DNA of 64,000 nt from Suillus spraguei (taxonomy: Eukaryota; Basidiomycota; Agaricomycetes; Boletales; Suillaceae): assembly GCA_016800925.1 (NCBI GenBank), contig JABCPU010000003.1, positions 248,001 through 312,000 on the forward strand. Direction: 5' to 3'. Below are positions 1 to 10,132 of the stretch, piece after piece (the first letter of the stretch is position 1; every line of letters starts with the position of its first letter). A program made the position numbers and the translations under genes. Below the pieces are notes generated by a model. It saw only the letters and a program-made list of their open reading frames with translations. It had not been told where the DNA came from and did not search any database.

Positions 1-3000
1 CCTGGACGGTGGTCCGAGCTCTTGAGCTCAGCCCGAGAGTATACTGCGAGATCGAAACGGCCTTTGAACAAAATTCTGTCTGCAAGATGTATAGTCCACG
101 TGAGTGCACCCTCTGAACATCAGAACCACTTACCAGTCCAAGCTGGAATACGCATCTTCTCACCGGTATCATAGTTGTCGGTGCCCAGGTCATACTTGTA
201 AGTAGGACGGAACAACATGGGCCCTTCTTCATATCCAAAAAATGCATCCCCATTGTCAATTGCCTGTCTCAACTGTCGTAGGATTAATCTAGGGTAAGCA
301 CTTGTTTATTAGTCGTCGAACACACCTGATCTGCTGCTACCAAAGAATCAAAATCATCGGCCTCCGACCGGGCTCGGACGCTTTCGTTGTCAAGGTCTAT
401 CCTGTAATTCGTGTCTGCGAGCCATATGATATTTCTGTTGGGGACCGATACGTGTCAAGCTCTACATTCCTGAGAATCAAGCTTACTCGTGGCTGGACAA
501 CGTCTTCCCTTTTTGAAAGTGCAAACCTTTCACAATTGTGTGAAAGTCCGCATTCCGCTCTTCGATGTTGCTATGCCCGGCAGCAAGGTGTGCAGTCAGG
601 AAGCAGAAGCTAGTATCGTAATAGTCCAATCGGACTCCAACACCGCCTTTGTTTCCGGACATACCCCGCAGACCAGTCTGATATAATGTAATGTTTAAAT
701 CGCCACATCAAATCATGTAGTCAAGGCCCACCTTTCGAGCTGCTCCTTCGACATTCCGTATGACAGCCGTTAGATCTGAGCGAACTATGACAAGAATTGC
801 AGTCCCGACGAGCTGCAATGATGGGGTCAGTATTACTTCATCTAAACGTGAACGTGTATCACTTGTTCACTGCGGAGGAGCACATAGTCACATGTTCTTT
901 GAGGTCGACGTTCAAGGGTTTCCATGACCTTCTGTTCCCATATACGCCTAATGATGTTAGGACGCAATGTTCCTGTACAGCAGAATACCACCTACTTCCT
1001 TTCCGGATCTGGTTGCATAATTTGCTGTGCGGTAAGTTGAACAATTTCCTGGAATCCGAGAACAAAAATATCGGGTCTACAAACTTGTTAGTTACGTCAT
1101 TGAATATAACTAGGTTTATACTCTAGAAAATCTGTTAAAAGACGATGCTATTAAGCTGCGACTCAGAGTGAAGAACTAGACTTACGGTCCCGCGGGAAGA
1201 GCCACGGTAGCAGGCTTTCTGACGACGGCAGCTGTGTGGAGGAGAATAAGTATCAGCGGTAAGAATATAAATAATCCTTACCCGGCCGTTGACATTCCAT
1301 GTTCCTGCGAATATACTACACGACTGTGTAGTCGAGTATTCGGGCAAGCTATGACACCATTGGCGGTGAAATCATCCTGCATGCCGACTCCACTCACCGC
1401 TGCTGCAGTGCCTTTCCGACTGAGTCATGTATTGCGTCGAATATATCCACCTGACGTTGGTTATTCATATTGCCCTGATCAAAGAATTCATAGATCAAAA
1501 AGAAGATCAAAAGAAATTACTCACAAGAAACATGTCAATGGCGATTTGCTTTCCCTTATCTTGAAAATTATTGATATATGCTCTCGACACGCTCTTCGTC
1601 GCATCGGACAAAACACCTTCAAGGTACATCAGAAATGTCATAATATTTCGATGCCATGTATCTGACCCGCCAATGTTCTCTTCCCAGTCCGAGTGACGCT
1701 CGTGTTTAGTGCGCCAGTGCCGGCATAGATACGGGAGAGAGCATCTCCGTTTTCTGCCCATAGCTCGCGATGGTGCGTCCAGAGCGCACCAGCCTGTAAC
1801 CACTCCCGATGCACGAGACTGAGGTATTGTTCCAAGGCTTTACGAGAGAAGATATCTTGCACAAAGTTTGTTCGGTCCAAGCTATGGTTCATTTTACACA
1901 AAAACTCTGATATGAGCTACTCGACTCACCAATCAAGACAGTTCGTCCTAAATACACCTTTTTGTTCCGTGATCAGACTGTCTATGCTGGCATCACACAT
2001 GGTGAACCCGTAACGTTCCATATTGTTATTAACGCCTTCCAAACGACTGTCTCATCATGATGAACTGTCCATTTCTTAAGAGACCATGACGTACCAGATA
2101 TCCCTCATTACACTATCATGACCACCTATCCTCACGGCATTGTGGAAGTCGTAGTGGGTAATACTGAGCTCATCACCCCAGATGCTTCTTGCAATTTGCA
2201 GGTGCTTTGCATAAGCAGAAGTCAAGATGGCCTCATTCTCTTTGGAACCCAGAAGGTTTATGGCATGAGTAGCGCCATACTCCTCCATCAAATGCGCGAA
2301 GTGGCGCTCAAATGCGGGTTGGGAGGCATGCGGCCGTGTAATCTGGATACGCTGGCCGAAGGTCTGGAGCCCTTGTTGTTCCCAAAATACTATAATTCAA
2401 AGTAATTCAGCAGCTGATATATGAACCTGTTGCTGCGAAAACGCACGTGGGACACTTCCTCGGACTTGGGTATAACTCACACAATGTTGATCAGTGGTGA
2501 GGATAGTTTCAGTCTGTCGAATGCAAATCAGGCATTAACCTTATATTCAGTATTCATTACCTACCTCAACAAAATTAGCAGTGTTCCCATCATCATCTAC
2601 GCCACGAGTATTGAAACGAGTGCCAGCTCGTCTCCACCCAAGGCGAGAAATTAATGACAATGTTGCAATAACGGGTGCCCCATTGACCGGCGGCGCGGGC
2701 AAAGCCATTGTGAAAACGCCCACATAGCCTTGTATGGCTAGTATCTATTCGCCATGTTACATATCATCTTCAAGAGGAAAAAGTGAGCACAAGCGCACGA
2801 TAAATTGACACTTGTCAAGTTCCTCCCTTTCAGGGGGGTCTAGCCTCTCTCTGAAATTAAGCAGACTGCGAACAATATATTCATTCCAGACGAAGCGTTC
2901 ATCAAATATACCGATATCATGAGCATTAGATCGATCTCTCGCCAGACGAACGGGAAGCCGAGACGATAAATCCCATGCAGGATCGAGAGCGTAGTAGAAT

Positions 3001-3558
3001 GAACCAGATGAAAGAATTTTGGTGAGTGGCATGCATGGATGCTCAAACACAGGAGGTGTGGTAGATTGTGAATAGTGCTGCTGCTCTCTTGTCATGAGTG
3101 CATCGGCGTTTTCTGGATTAAGAAGCGTATCTTGGGACGCAGAGAAATCATCCCATGAGTGGGAGGTGAGGCAGTAGAATAAGACTTCGTGAATCTTGGC
3201 CACGGATTCAAATTGAGAATCAGAGGGTCGGGTGTTTCCGACCTCCGTCGCAGAGGAAACCACCGCGAGGAAAGTATCTATAAGTGATAACTATCACGTT
3301 GAACAAGACAGACAAGTAAATCAGCATACCATTTTCAACAGAAATAAGGCCAAGGCAGCCTTTAATGATGCGACTGGTCAATCTCACAGCGCTGGTGAGA
3401 TTAACCTCATCCTTCGGCAGGAACTCGACGATCACCTGTGCTGAATTGGCTTCTGCAGCACGAAATACGAGGGCCCGCTGGGGTCGGCCTTTCCGTTCGT
3501 CGTACGATCCAGTCACCAAGTAGAGTGTACGAGGATTGTGACTTAAGTAAAGATACAT
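1..3558 (-). CDS. Synaptojanin-like phosphoinositide phosphatase, Sac1 domain plus 5-phosphatase domain (partial, C-terminus beyond left edge)
   Basis: Removes phosphates from phosphoinositides at the plasma membrane and endocytic or endosomal membranes, as yeast Inp52/Inp53 do. Read right to left, it starts at an ATG at 3558 ([14 protein letters not shown]). A Sac1 domain follows with [25 protein letters not shown] (about 2.8-3.1 kb) and [20 protein letters not shown] (2.3 kb). The Sac catalytic motif RTNCLDCLDRTN is complete once an intron near 1.9 kb is removed, so the Sac domain should be active. The 5-phosphatase domain begins with [12 protein letters not shown] (about 1.3 kb) and continues with [11 protein letters not shown] (about 0.4 kb), [22 protein letters not shown] (split across about 0.2 kb) and SDHRP at the left edge. 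The fungal form ADTNYRI replaces the animal GDFNYRI. The proline-rich tail, if present, lies outside the window. The domain assignment is firm. Which INP5x paralogue it is cannot be told from here. Confidence 0.93.
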
Positions 3559-3971
3559 AGCATCAAGCTGGGAAGGAACTTCAAGTTAATGAACCGAAAC
3601 AATCGTGCTACAGTTCCTGTGGCGCTGCTTTGTCGGCCAGTTGTATTAGGACCAAGACACTATCCTGGTATCTGTATGGACCTGATTGGTCGGTCCGGGC
3701 ATGTGAAGTCTAGAGTCTGCAGACTCCAAATAAGTATCCGACTTTCGAGCCCGACTCGGACTCAGACGTGCTTGTTTGGCAAAAGCCTTCGATCCAAACA
3801 ACCGTTAGTGGCGGTACAGAACTTATGTAAGAGCGTAGAGATACAAGTCAATTGATCTGTGCAGTGAACAAAACTTGCTTAAGAATAAGAGTAATAAGTA
3901 TGATGTACAATCCGTACTACGATATACAAATTCACGAAACTGAACACATCTGCAATGAATATATCAGATCA

Positions 3972-4805
3972 TCATGCCGCTGGTCTCAGAGCTCTTAGTC
4001 TTTCTGCTAGTTTATCGTCTTCCTCGCCAATGCTCTCTTTTGTAGCCAGAGATGGAACACCAGACAAGTCTTTTGACGCGAGATCGTGCTGCAATTCTAT
4101 GTTGGCTTCTTCTGCCATCTGCCGCATCAGAGAGTCTACTTGATCTTGCGGAGTTGATACAGCGGTTGAACTTGATATTGCGTCCTCCATGTAAGACGTC
4201 TGGACGTCTAGGTCGGAGAATTGTGATTCGAACTTGTCCATCACAAGCGAAATCTATGACATCATTCGAAAGAGGTCATGATATCGTGTAGCAAAGGACA
4301 TATACATTACTCACCCGTTCAAGATTCATGCTATCCATGGCTTTGTCCATGCCCTTGACCACAGAAGTCATGTTTCCAGTAACCTGCCTCATTGTAACAG
4401 CAGTCTCCACCCGACTGGCGACAGCGTCTAACCGGCTAGATAGTCGTAACAAGTTCAGAGCCTCGGACTTCTTGCGAATGGCATTTGATGCATAGATCCG
4501 TGCGCTGTCAGCATTTCTTTGCTGCAACGCCTGAAGCTACCCATTAGATTACTGCGCGTTTGATGTAAAACAATGGTGTGAATTGACCTTCTTAAGACGA
4601 GCCTTTTCCGTATTCTCATCCTTTTGCGCTTTCTTTGCTTGACGATTGAGTGTCTTGGCGGTAAACTGAGGGAGAATATCTAAGAAGGATTTTTGCTGGA
4701 TATGATGATAAGTACCTTCAGCTGAAATAGCGTCTCTGCGAAGTGTCAGCAGATTTCTCATAACCTAAGCTACTACGCAGGCCGCTCACTTTCCATGTTG
4801 CTCAT
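3972..4805 (-). CDS. DID2: ESCRT-III-associated protein Did2/CHMP1 (Vps46)
   Basis: Did2/CHMP1 recruits Vps4 to ESCRT-III on endosomes and helps disassemble the polymer. I place the start at 4805: a 16-nt first exon encoding MSNME, then a 20-nt exon at 4716-4735 that completes KTLFQLK, then [18 protein letters not shown]. Later exons give [38 protein letters not shown] and [20 protein letters not shown]. All are close to animal and yeast CHMP1. The protein ends in [10 protein letters not shown], the MIM1 helix that binds the MIT domain of Vps4. At about 200 residues it is full length for the family. It is transcribed divergently from SVP26, with 217 bp between the start codons. Confidence 0.94.
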
Positions 4806-5022
4806 GTTCAATCAATCAAAGGACAGCGTTGATAACAGGGAGGATCGTTCAGAAGAGATGCTACAAGTCAAATTGGAAGATGCAGGCTATGTGTAAACGT
4901 TTGCTGTAACCTTGATCTGGACCACGTGCACTTAATGGGCTTCAACGGAACATCAACCGTCGACTTTGTACAAGCCTATTATATTGACCGTCACCTAGTC
5001 TCCCAAAGCGAAATATCGCGAC

Positions 5023-6140
5023 ATGTCGTTATTGCATTATCTCAGGTATGATTTGTCTCAAAATACTGAGTGGCGTAAATCGAACGGTCACTGTCATACA
5101 GCTATGCTGCTATGGTTGCAGCTCTTGCATTCATGACGCTTTCACTTGGTTTGTGATGCTTTCCCTCCCCTTTGTGCCTACCCTTTTCTTACCTAGAGCT
5201 CCAGCTAGCGGTCTGCTGCAAGTCTCCGAGCTAATAGAGGAGCATTCACGTCTTGCCAAGATCATTGGACAACGAGGGACATATGTTCGTGGATTCATTT
5301 TCTAAATCAAGGCAACTATCTCACATGGAGAGAAGGCAATAATAGTATTACACCTTGCACTCTACATTTCAGACTCCCTGCCCTTAGCACAAACGCTTTT
5401 CTCTATAGTCTGTCACGTGGTCTACCTACAGAATTTCTCCAGCACCTGGCCGCTTATCTCGCTCTCATCCTTGTCCTTTATTGCATCCTGCATTTTTGCA
5501 ATCTCGGATCACTTCATTTGGTTTTTCTACTTCTCGCACCTCACACGGGAGGCAAGGCAGGTGTCATATCTATATCGTACCCCGACGCATTCTACAGTAC
5601 CTGGATTCTCGGATATTGCGACCTTCTTCGGGGTCTGTGTTTGGCTCGTCCCGCTCTTCCTCTTTTTGAGTTTGAGTGCGAATGATCATGCCCTGCCTAC
5701 ATCGTCTAGTAAGCATTTCCTTATGCTTCGCTGGCGTTATACGCTCAGATCTGATTGTAAATTTAGGCATACCCAGCACGCCGACCTCTACCCTGCGAAC
5801 GTTGGGGCCTCGTTCAAACTCGTCTCTCTTCAAGACGATGTTCGGTCTTATTCCGTTCCTTCCCAAGGCATTCAGGCGTGAGACGACGGATGGGCTGATA
5901 GCTCCGCATGCCCCCAATCACACACGTCGGGAGAGCTCGCCTGTGCCTTCATCACCAACAGTTTACCATGTGCCCCTTCACACACCTGGAGGAGTCCACG
6001 CTGTTAGTGGGACTGGTGTATTGCCTCCCAATCGATTTAACCTTGGTTCGCCACCACGGCGAACGTCCCAGGTTTCCACAAAAGCTACCGTTGACAGTGG
6101 GAGCGCAACATTAGCAGCGAGAAGAAATAAGTTAGACTGA
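5023..6140 (+). CDS. SVP26: SVP26/TEX261 family ER-to-Golgi cargo adaptor
   Basis: Svp26 is a multi-pass membrane protein that helps load certain Golgi glycosyltransferases into COPII vesicles. The start at 5023 gives MSLLHYLS, followed after an intron by YAAMVAALAFMTLSLA. Then come VSELIEEHSRLAKIIGQRGT, IIVLHLALYISDSLPLAQ, HVVYLQNFSSTWPLISL, HFIWFFYF and WLVPLFLFLSLSANDHALPT. These hydrophobic segments and the SLSAND motif are diagnostic of TEX261/Svp26. The tail (5.78-6.14 kb) is hydrophilic and Ser/Pro-rich after SLFKTMFGLIPFLP. The junction near 5.56-5.60 kb is uncertain: the reading frame is open straight through it, but a short intron is also possible. The gene converges on PSF2. Confidence 0.9.
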
Positions 6141-6425
6141 TCCCATGTGCATTGCGTTGTTATCTTCTCGTATGATCAGTGCACTGTTCAGCGACGCCTC
6201 ACGCACATTGGGATCTAGACTAGCTAGTTTACCTCGCGGCGATCACAGCGACAGTAAATAGTCTTAATAAATCTTTTTGAAGTGCACCCTCGCAGAATTG
6301 ATGGGCTGCAGGCTTCGACATTCATAATGCATGATTGAATATATTAAGTTGAGATAATGAACAAATTACATATCAAATAAATATACACTGGTGTATTTCC
6401 GCGACCGAGAGCAAGAAGCCAAGTG

Positions 6426-7180
6426 CTACTCAGCAGAAGGCTCTCTAACAAGCTGTGTCAGTATTCCCATAGATTGTATGAAGAAAGGTCGGATCTCGTT
6501 GATTTCCATAGAACACAGGTTTGGCAACTGCATAACAATGAGGAATCGCGATACGACAACCAAGTGGAACGTACACTGAGTTCGCTATGATCTAATTTTT
6601 GCAAACCATCGCGACTTTTAGCTTGTCGAGCTTCGCGAAGATCTTTCAGTAATGACTTGATTTTGTCTGCATTCTGCACATCATCTGAGGCACTGGATGA
6701 AGGTCAAATGTTGTCACAAATTAAACAAAAGTGTTGCTAACACATCTAGGATGACCTTGGCTATCTCTGCAAAACGGAAAGGCAGCTTGCTAAATTCCGG
6801 CCGACTCGTTTCTCTTGTTAGCCGTTCCTGCAAAAAATCTAGAAGTACGTCAGTAGTATGTACTTAGCAAAGAGAGGCTGCACACAAACCTACACTGAGC
6901 CATTCTGGGGGTACGATATGACATTTCTTCTTCAGCTTCAGATTGGTGGCCATCCAAAGGGGTATGCGACATTTTGCTGGCGGTCGTAGTGGTCCATATG
7001 CCCCCTGTATAAGTACGACCATTTGTGGGCACTGCTATGCAGATCCGCCTCAATGCGTACCGAAATGAAAGCTGTTTTTTCCATTGTGATCAAGGGGACA
7101 ATCTCGACAAGGTGTTCGGAGGCAATGAGCTCGAGCTCTAGTGGAGTCACGGATGTTCTCAAAGACTGTGGTAATGCCAT
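6426..7180 (-). CDS. PSF2: GINS complex subunit Psf2
   Basis: Psf2 is one of four GINS subunits. GINS joins Cdc45 and Mcm2-7 to form the replicative helicase. The ATG at 7180 opens [20 protein letters not shown], the conserved Psf2 start, then [15 protein letters not shown]. After introns come [51 protein letters not shown] and [19 protein letters not shown]. The last exon encodes [18 protein letters not shown], which is typical of the family. The stop is at 6426. Every junction I placed keeps phase. The start codons of PSF2 and haspin are divergent and 229 bp apart, so the two cell-cycle genes may share a promoter region. That sharing is inference. Confidence 0.94.
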
Positions 7181-7409
7181 CAGAGATACAAAAGATGTGA
7201 ATAAGGTCTGCAGACGATCACGACTGATTAGCGCGCGCTTTAGCTCGGATCAGCTTGACGCGTTTCAACACACGTGACCAAGACGCGTCGAAGTCGAACT
7301 CATGCACGAAATTCTTTGCTCATTACACTTGTATTACACTTCAGACCTCACATCATCTACCATCCTGCTGGCCGCATTTAACATCTTTATCGTTTTTCTT
7401 TTTATATTC

Positions 7410-9876
7410 ATGCTTAGTGCAAGAACTAAGCAAGTATTCGCCTATGGGCGTCGTGGTCACCGGATTGTGAATGTCGTCGAGAGGAGTGAGTTAGATGCCT
7501 TTGATTCACCCGTCAAGATAGTGCACAATCCGGCAGCTCCTAAGCAACTCCAGAGAGAATATGCTGTCTACTTGTCTCCATCTCCTCGCCATCGGGCGCA
7601 CGGGAAATCCAAGCGAGCACATGTCTCACCTACCAAATCCCCGCTTGGCCCACCCAAGAAGAAGGCTCAGGTCAAGCCCAAAAAGAAGACTGTGCTTTCA
7701 AAATTTGAAGCGCAGACGCTTGTGCGTCAGCCACTTACACCTCTGCGCACGAATGGTGCCTCGCCCACGGTTTTACCACCTTCAGCACTCGCGAAGAAGA
7801 AGGGCAAAGCGCCTGTCAGACAATCACCGCGGGCTACGCTGAAGCCTACATCTCCAATTGTGACTCTTGATATAATTGTACTCGATGACAATGGCAAGAA
7901 GGTCAGTCAGGAACGGCGGGTATCACGGACTGATGTTCAGGTAAACCCTGTGACTGTTGCACCTCCGAGAGTTGTGGGCAAGGGAGCGCCCAAGAAACCC
8001 GCAATTATCGCCATTAGTGACAGTGATTCTGATGCAGAGGAAGTAAATGTGGTAGCGAAGAAACGTCTTGGCCGCATGCGATCGGTGATCGTCATGTCCT
8101 CTGATGACGATGAACCTCCACCCAAATGCGACACAAAGCCAACTGCTACTTTCTCCAAAATACAATCTTCATTTCTTGAGATCGTGGTTCCCTCTGCACC
8201 TTATAAGCTACCCTCGCCTCACAAGCCACCTACAGTCCTCCAGGAACCGTCATCACTTCCACCACTGCCACCACCTTCATCCCAACAGCAACCACCAATG
8301 TTCGTGCCTCTTGCCCCGCCGATAACGAAAGCACGACAGCTGACACCAATACGCCGAGGACAAAGAGCACCATTCCAGCGCTTCTTTCCCACTCCTTCCA
8401 CTCCCACTGATGCAGACCTATCTCTCGAACTGGAGCAACTTAACATATCAGACGTGACCGAATTCGAAGACTTGCCGTCCCCACAGCCGGACTGTCTAAT
8501 CCCGCTCCTATCAGAATGCTCTCAGACTTGTCCGCATGAATTCTCTGCTTTCATAGAGACATTCCCATTCGATCCGATCGTACAGCCTACAGAAGGAGAT
8601 GATCTGGATGTCAAATTTCGAAAAATTGGCGAGGCCTCCTTTTCTGAGGTTTTTGGCATTGGTGACGTAGTTCTTAAGATCATCCCCTTGCGAGATGAGG
8701 AACAACGTGTCACAAACGACTTGGAGACTCCTGCACCGAGCGACGCGAGTGATGTTTTGAAGGAAGTCATTGTCACTCGAGCAATGGGAGAGATGAGCAG
8801 TGGTTTTATCAAACTTCTCAGGACATACGTCGTCCGTGGGCGCTATCCTTCGCTGCTTCTTGATCTTTGGGACGAATATAACGAGCGCAAGGGTTCAGAG
8901 AGTATAAGACCAGGTAGGAGGCATATGAACACGGACAATCATAATCATTATAACCGTTAGTTAGACTCTTTCGGCCTTGCCCAGGTCTACGCGATCATTG
9001 TCCTGCCAAATGGTGGCCCAGATCTTGAGGCCTTTACATTTAAAAATGCTGCAAGGTTTGGCTGGCACCAAGCATGCAGCATCTTCTGGCAGATAGCCAC
9101 GGCTCTGGATCAAGCGGAAGACCTTATGGCGTTCGAAGTGAGATCTTTCCTATAAATGATGTTATGGCTAACGTAAAATAATAGCATCGTGATTTGCACT
9201 GGGGCCAAATCTTGGTGAAGAACATGCCTGTTCGGACTTTATCGTCGAAAAAGTCAGGGAGAAAGCTTCGCATGGATGATGTTCGATTTGGCGTGAAGGC
9301 GACTGTCATAGATCTTGGGCTTTCGAGGATGGAAACCACATACGCTCAAGGTTCCAAGACGTACTGGACACCATTTGATGATGAAATTTTCGAGGGGGAG
9401 GGTCAGTGTCTTACGTACTCTGGGACATGCACCTTGCTGATCATCACTAGCAGGAGATTACCAATTTGACGTATACAGGATGATGAAAGAGTATAATGGT
9501 AACTCTTGGGAAGGCTACCAGCCTTTTACAAATGTCATGGTAAAAGCTGTATTCCCGTTGCTTGTATACAAGACTCACCCAAAACCAGTGGCTTCACTAC
9601 CTTACACAGAAGCTCTTGCACTCAAAGCGACTGAAGCCTCCTGTCACGAAAAAGAAAAGCACGTCCGAGCCTACGCAAGTGGCATACCTGACAGGGTACG
9701 ACGAACAAGAATGTTACGAATCCCTAGTGGAGATCGATAAGCTATTAGGTGACTGTATTACTGCGGCAAAGAAAAGCCGGAAGGGGAAGCGGAAAATGTA
9801 CGTGCCACCCTCTGGTCCAAGGACGGCAGGGGAAGTTGTATTATATGGAGTCCAGAAAGGTTGGATGAAGCCGTGA
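7410..9876 (+). CDS. Haspin-type serine/threonine kinase
   Basis: Haspin phosphorylates histone H3 on threonine 3 in mitosis, which recruits the chromosomal passenger complex to centromeres. I prefer the ATG at 7410 (MLSARTKQVFAYGRRG) over an upstream in-frame ATG at 7302, whose extra 36 residues are hydrophobic and look like untranslated leader. About 390 residues of basic, Ser/Pro-rich linker follow, with acidic patches such as SDSDSDAEE that could bind SUMO. The kinase domain begins at FRKIGEASFSEVFGIGD. It contains HRDLHWGQILV (catalytic loop), VIDLGLSRM (in place of the usual haspin DYT), GDYQFDVYRMMK and NVMWLHYLTQKL, the haspin-specific C-lobe. Four introns lie in the 3' half. The HRDLHWG motif makes the family assignment firm. 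Confidence 0.93.
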
Positions 9877-10132
9877 GCTGTATGATTGGTTGTATTTTCT
9901 GTCACAATATACCTCAGTTGCCATATACTCTAATTTTAAACGCTATGGCCAGACTTCATTGAACCATAGAACCTTCCTTTCTGAGCGATTATACAGACGT
10001 CATAGTCCATATCTGAGTTTGTTGCCACCTAGATTGAGGGAGAGAAGGAAGATGCGGGGCTCGTTCCTGTCTGTTCCTTGACATTTTCTCCCATCTGTTG
10101 CAAAGTTTTTCTGTCCACCAGCTCACTGGAAA

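Noticed and set aside
2690..2780. Apparent frame break in the Sac domain between CQFI and AIQGYV
   Set aside because: Using the acceptor GAATAG, and not the later ACTAG, gives [12 protein letters not shown] in phase with the right spacing, so the gene is intact here.
7302..7409. Longer haspin N-terminus starting at 7302
   Set aside because: The extra residues are hydrophobic and unlike a kinase leader; they fit untranslated sequence better.
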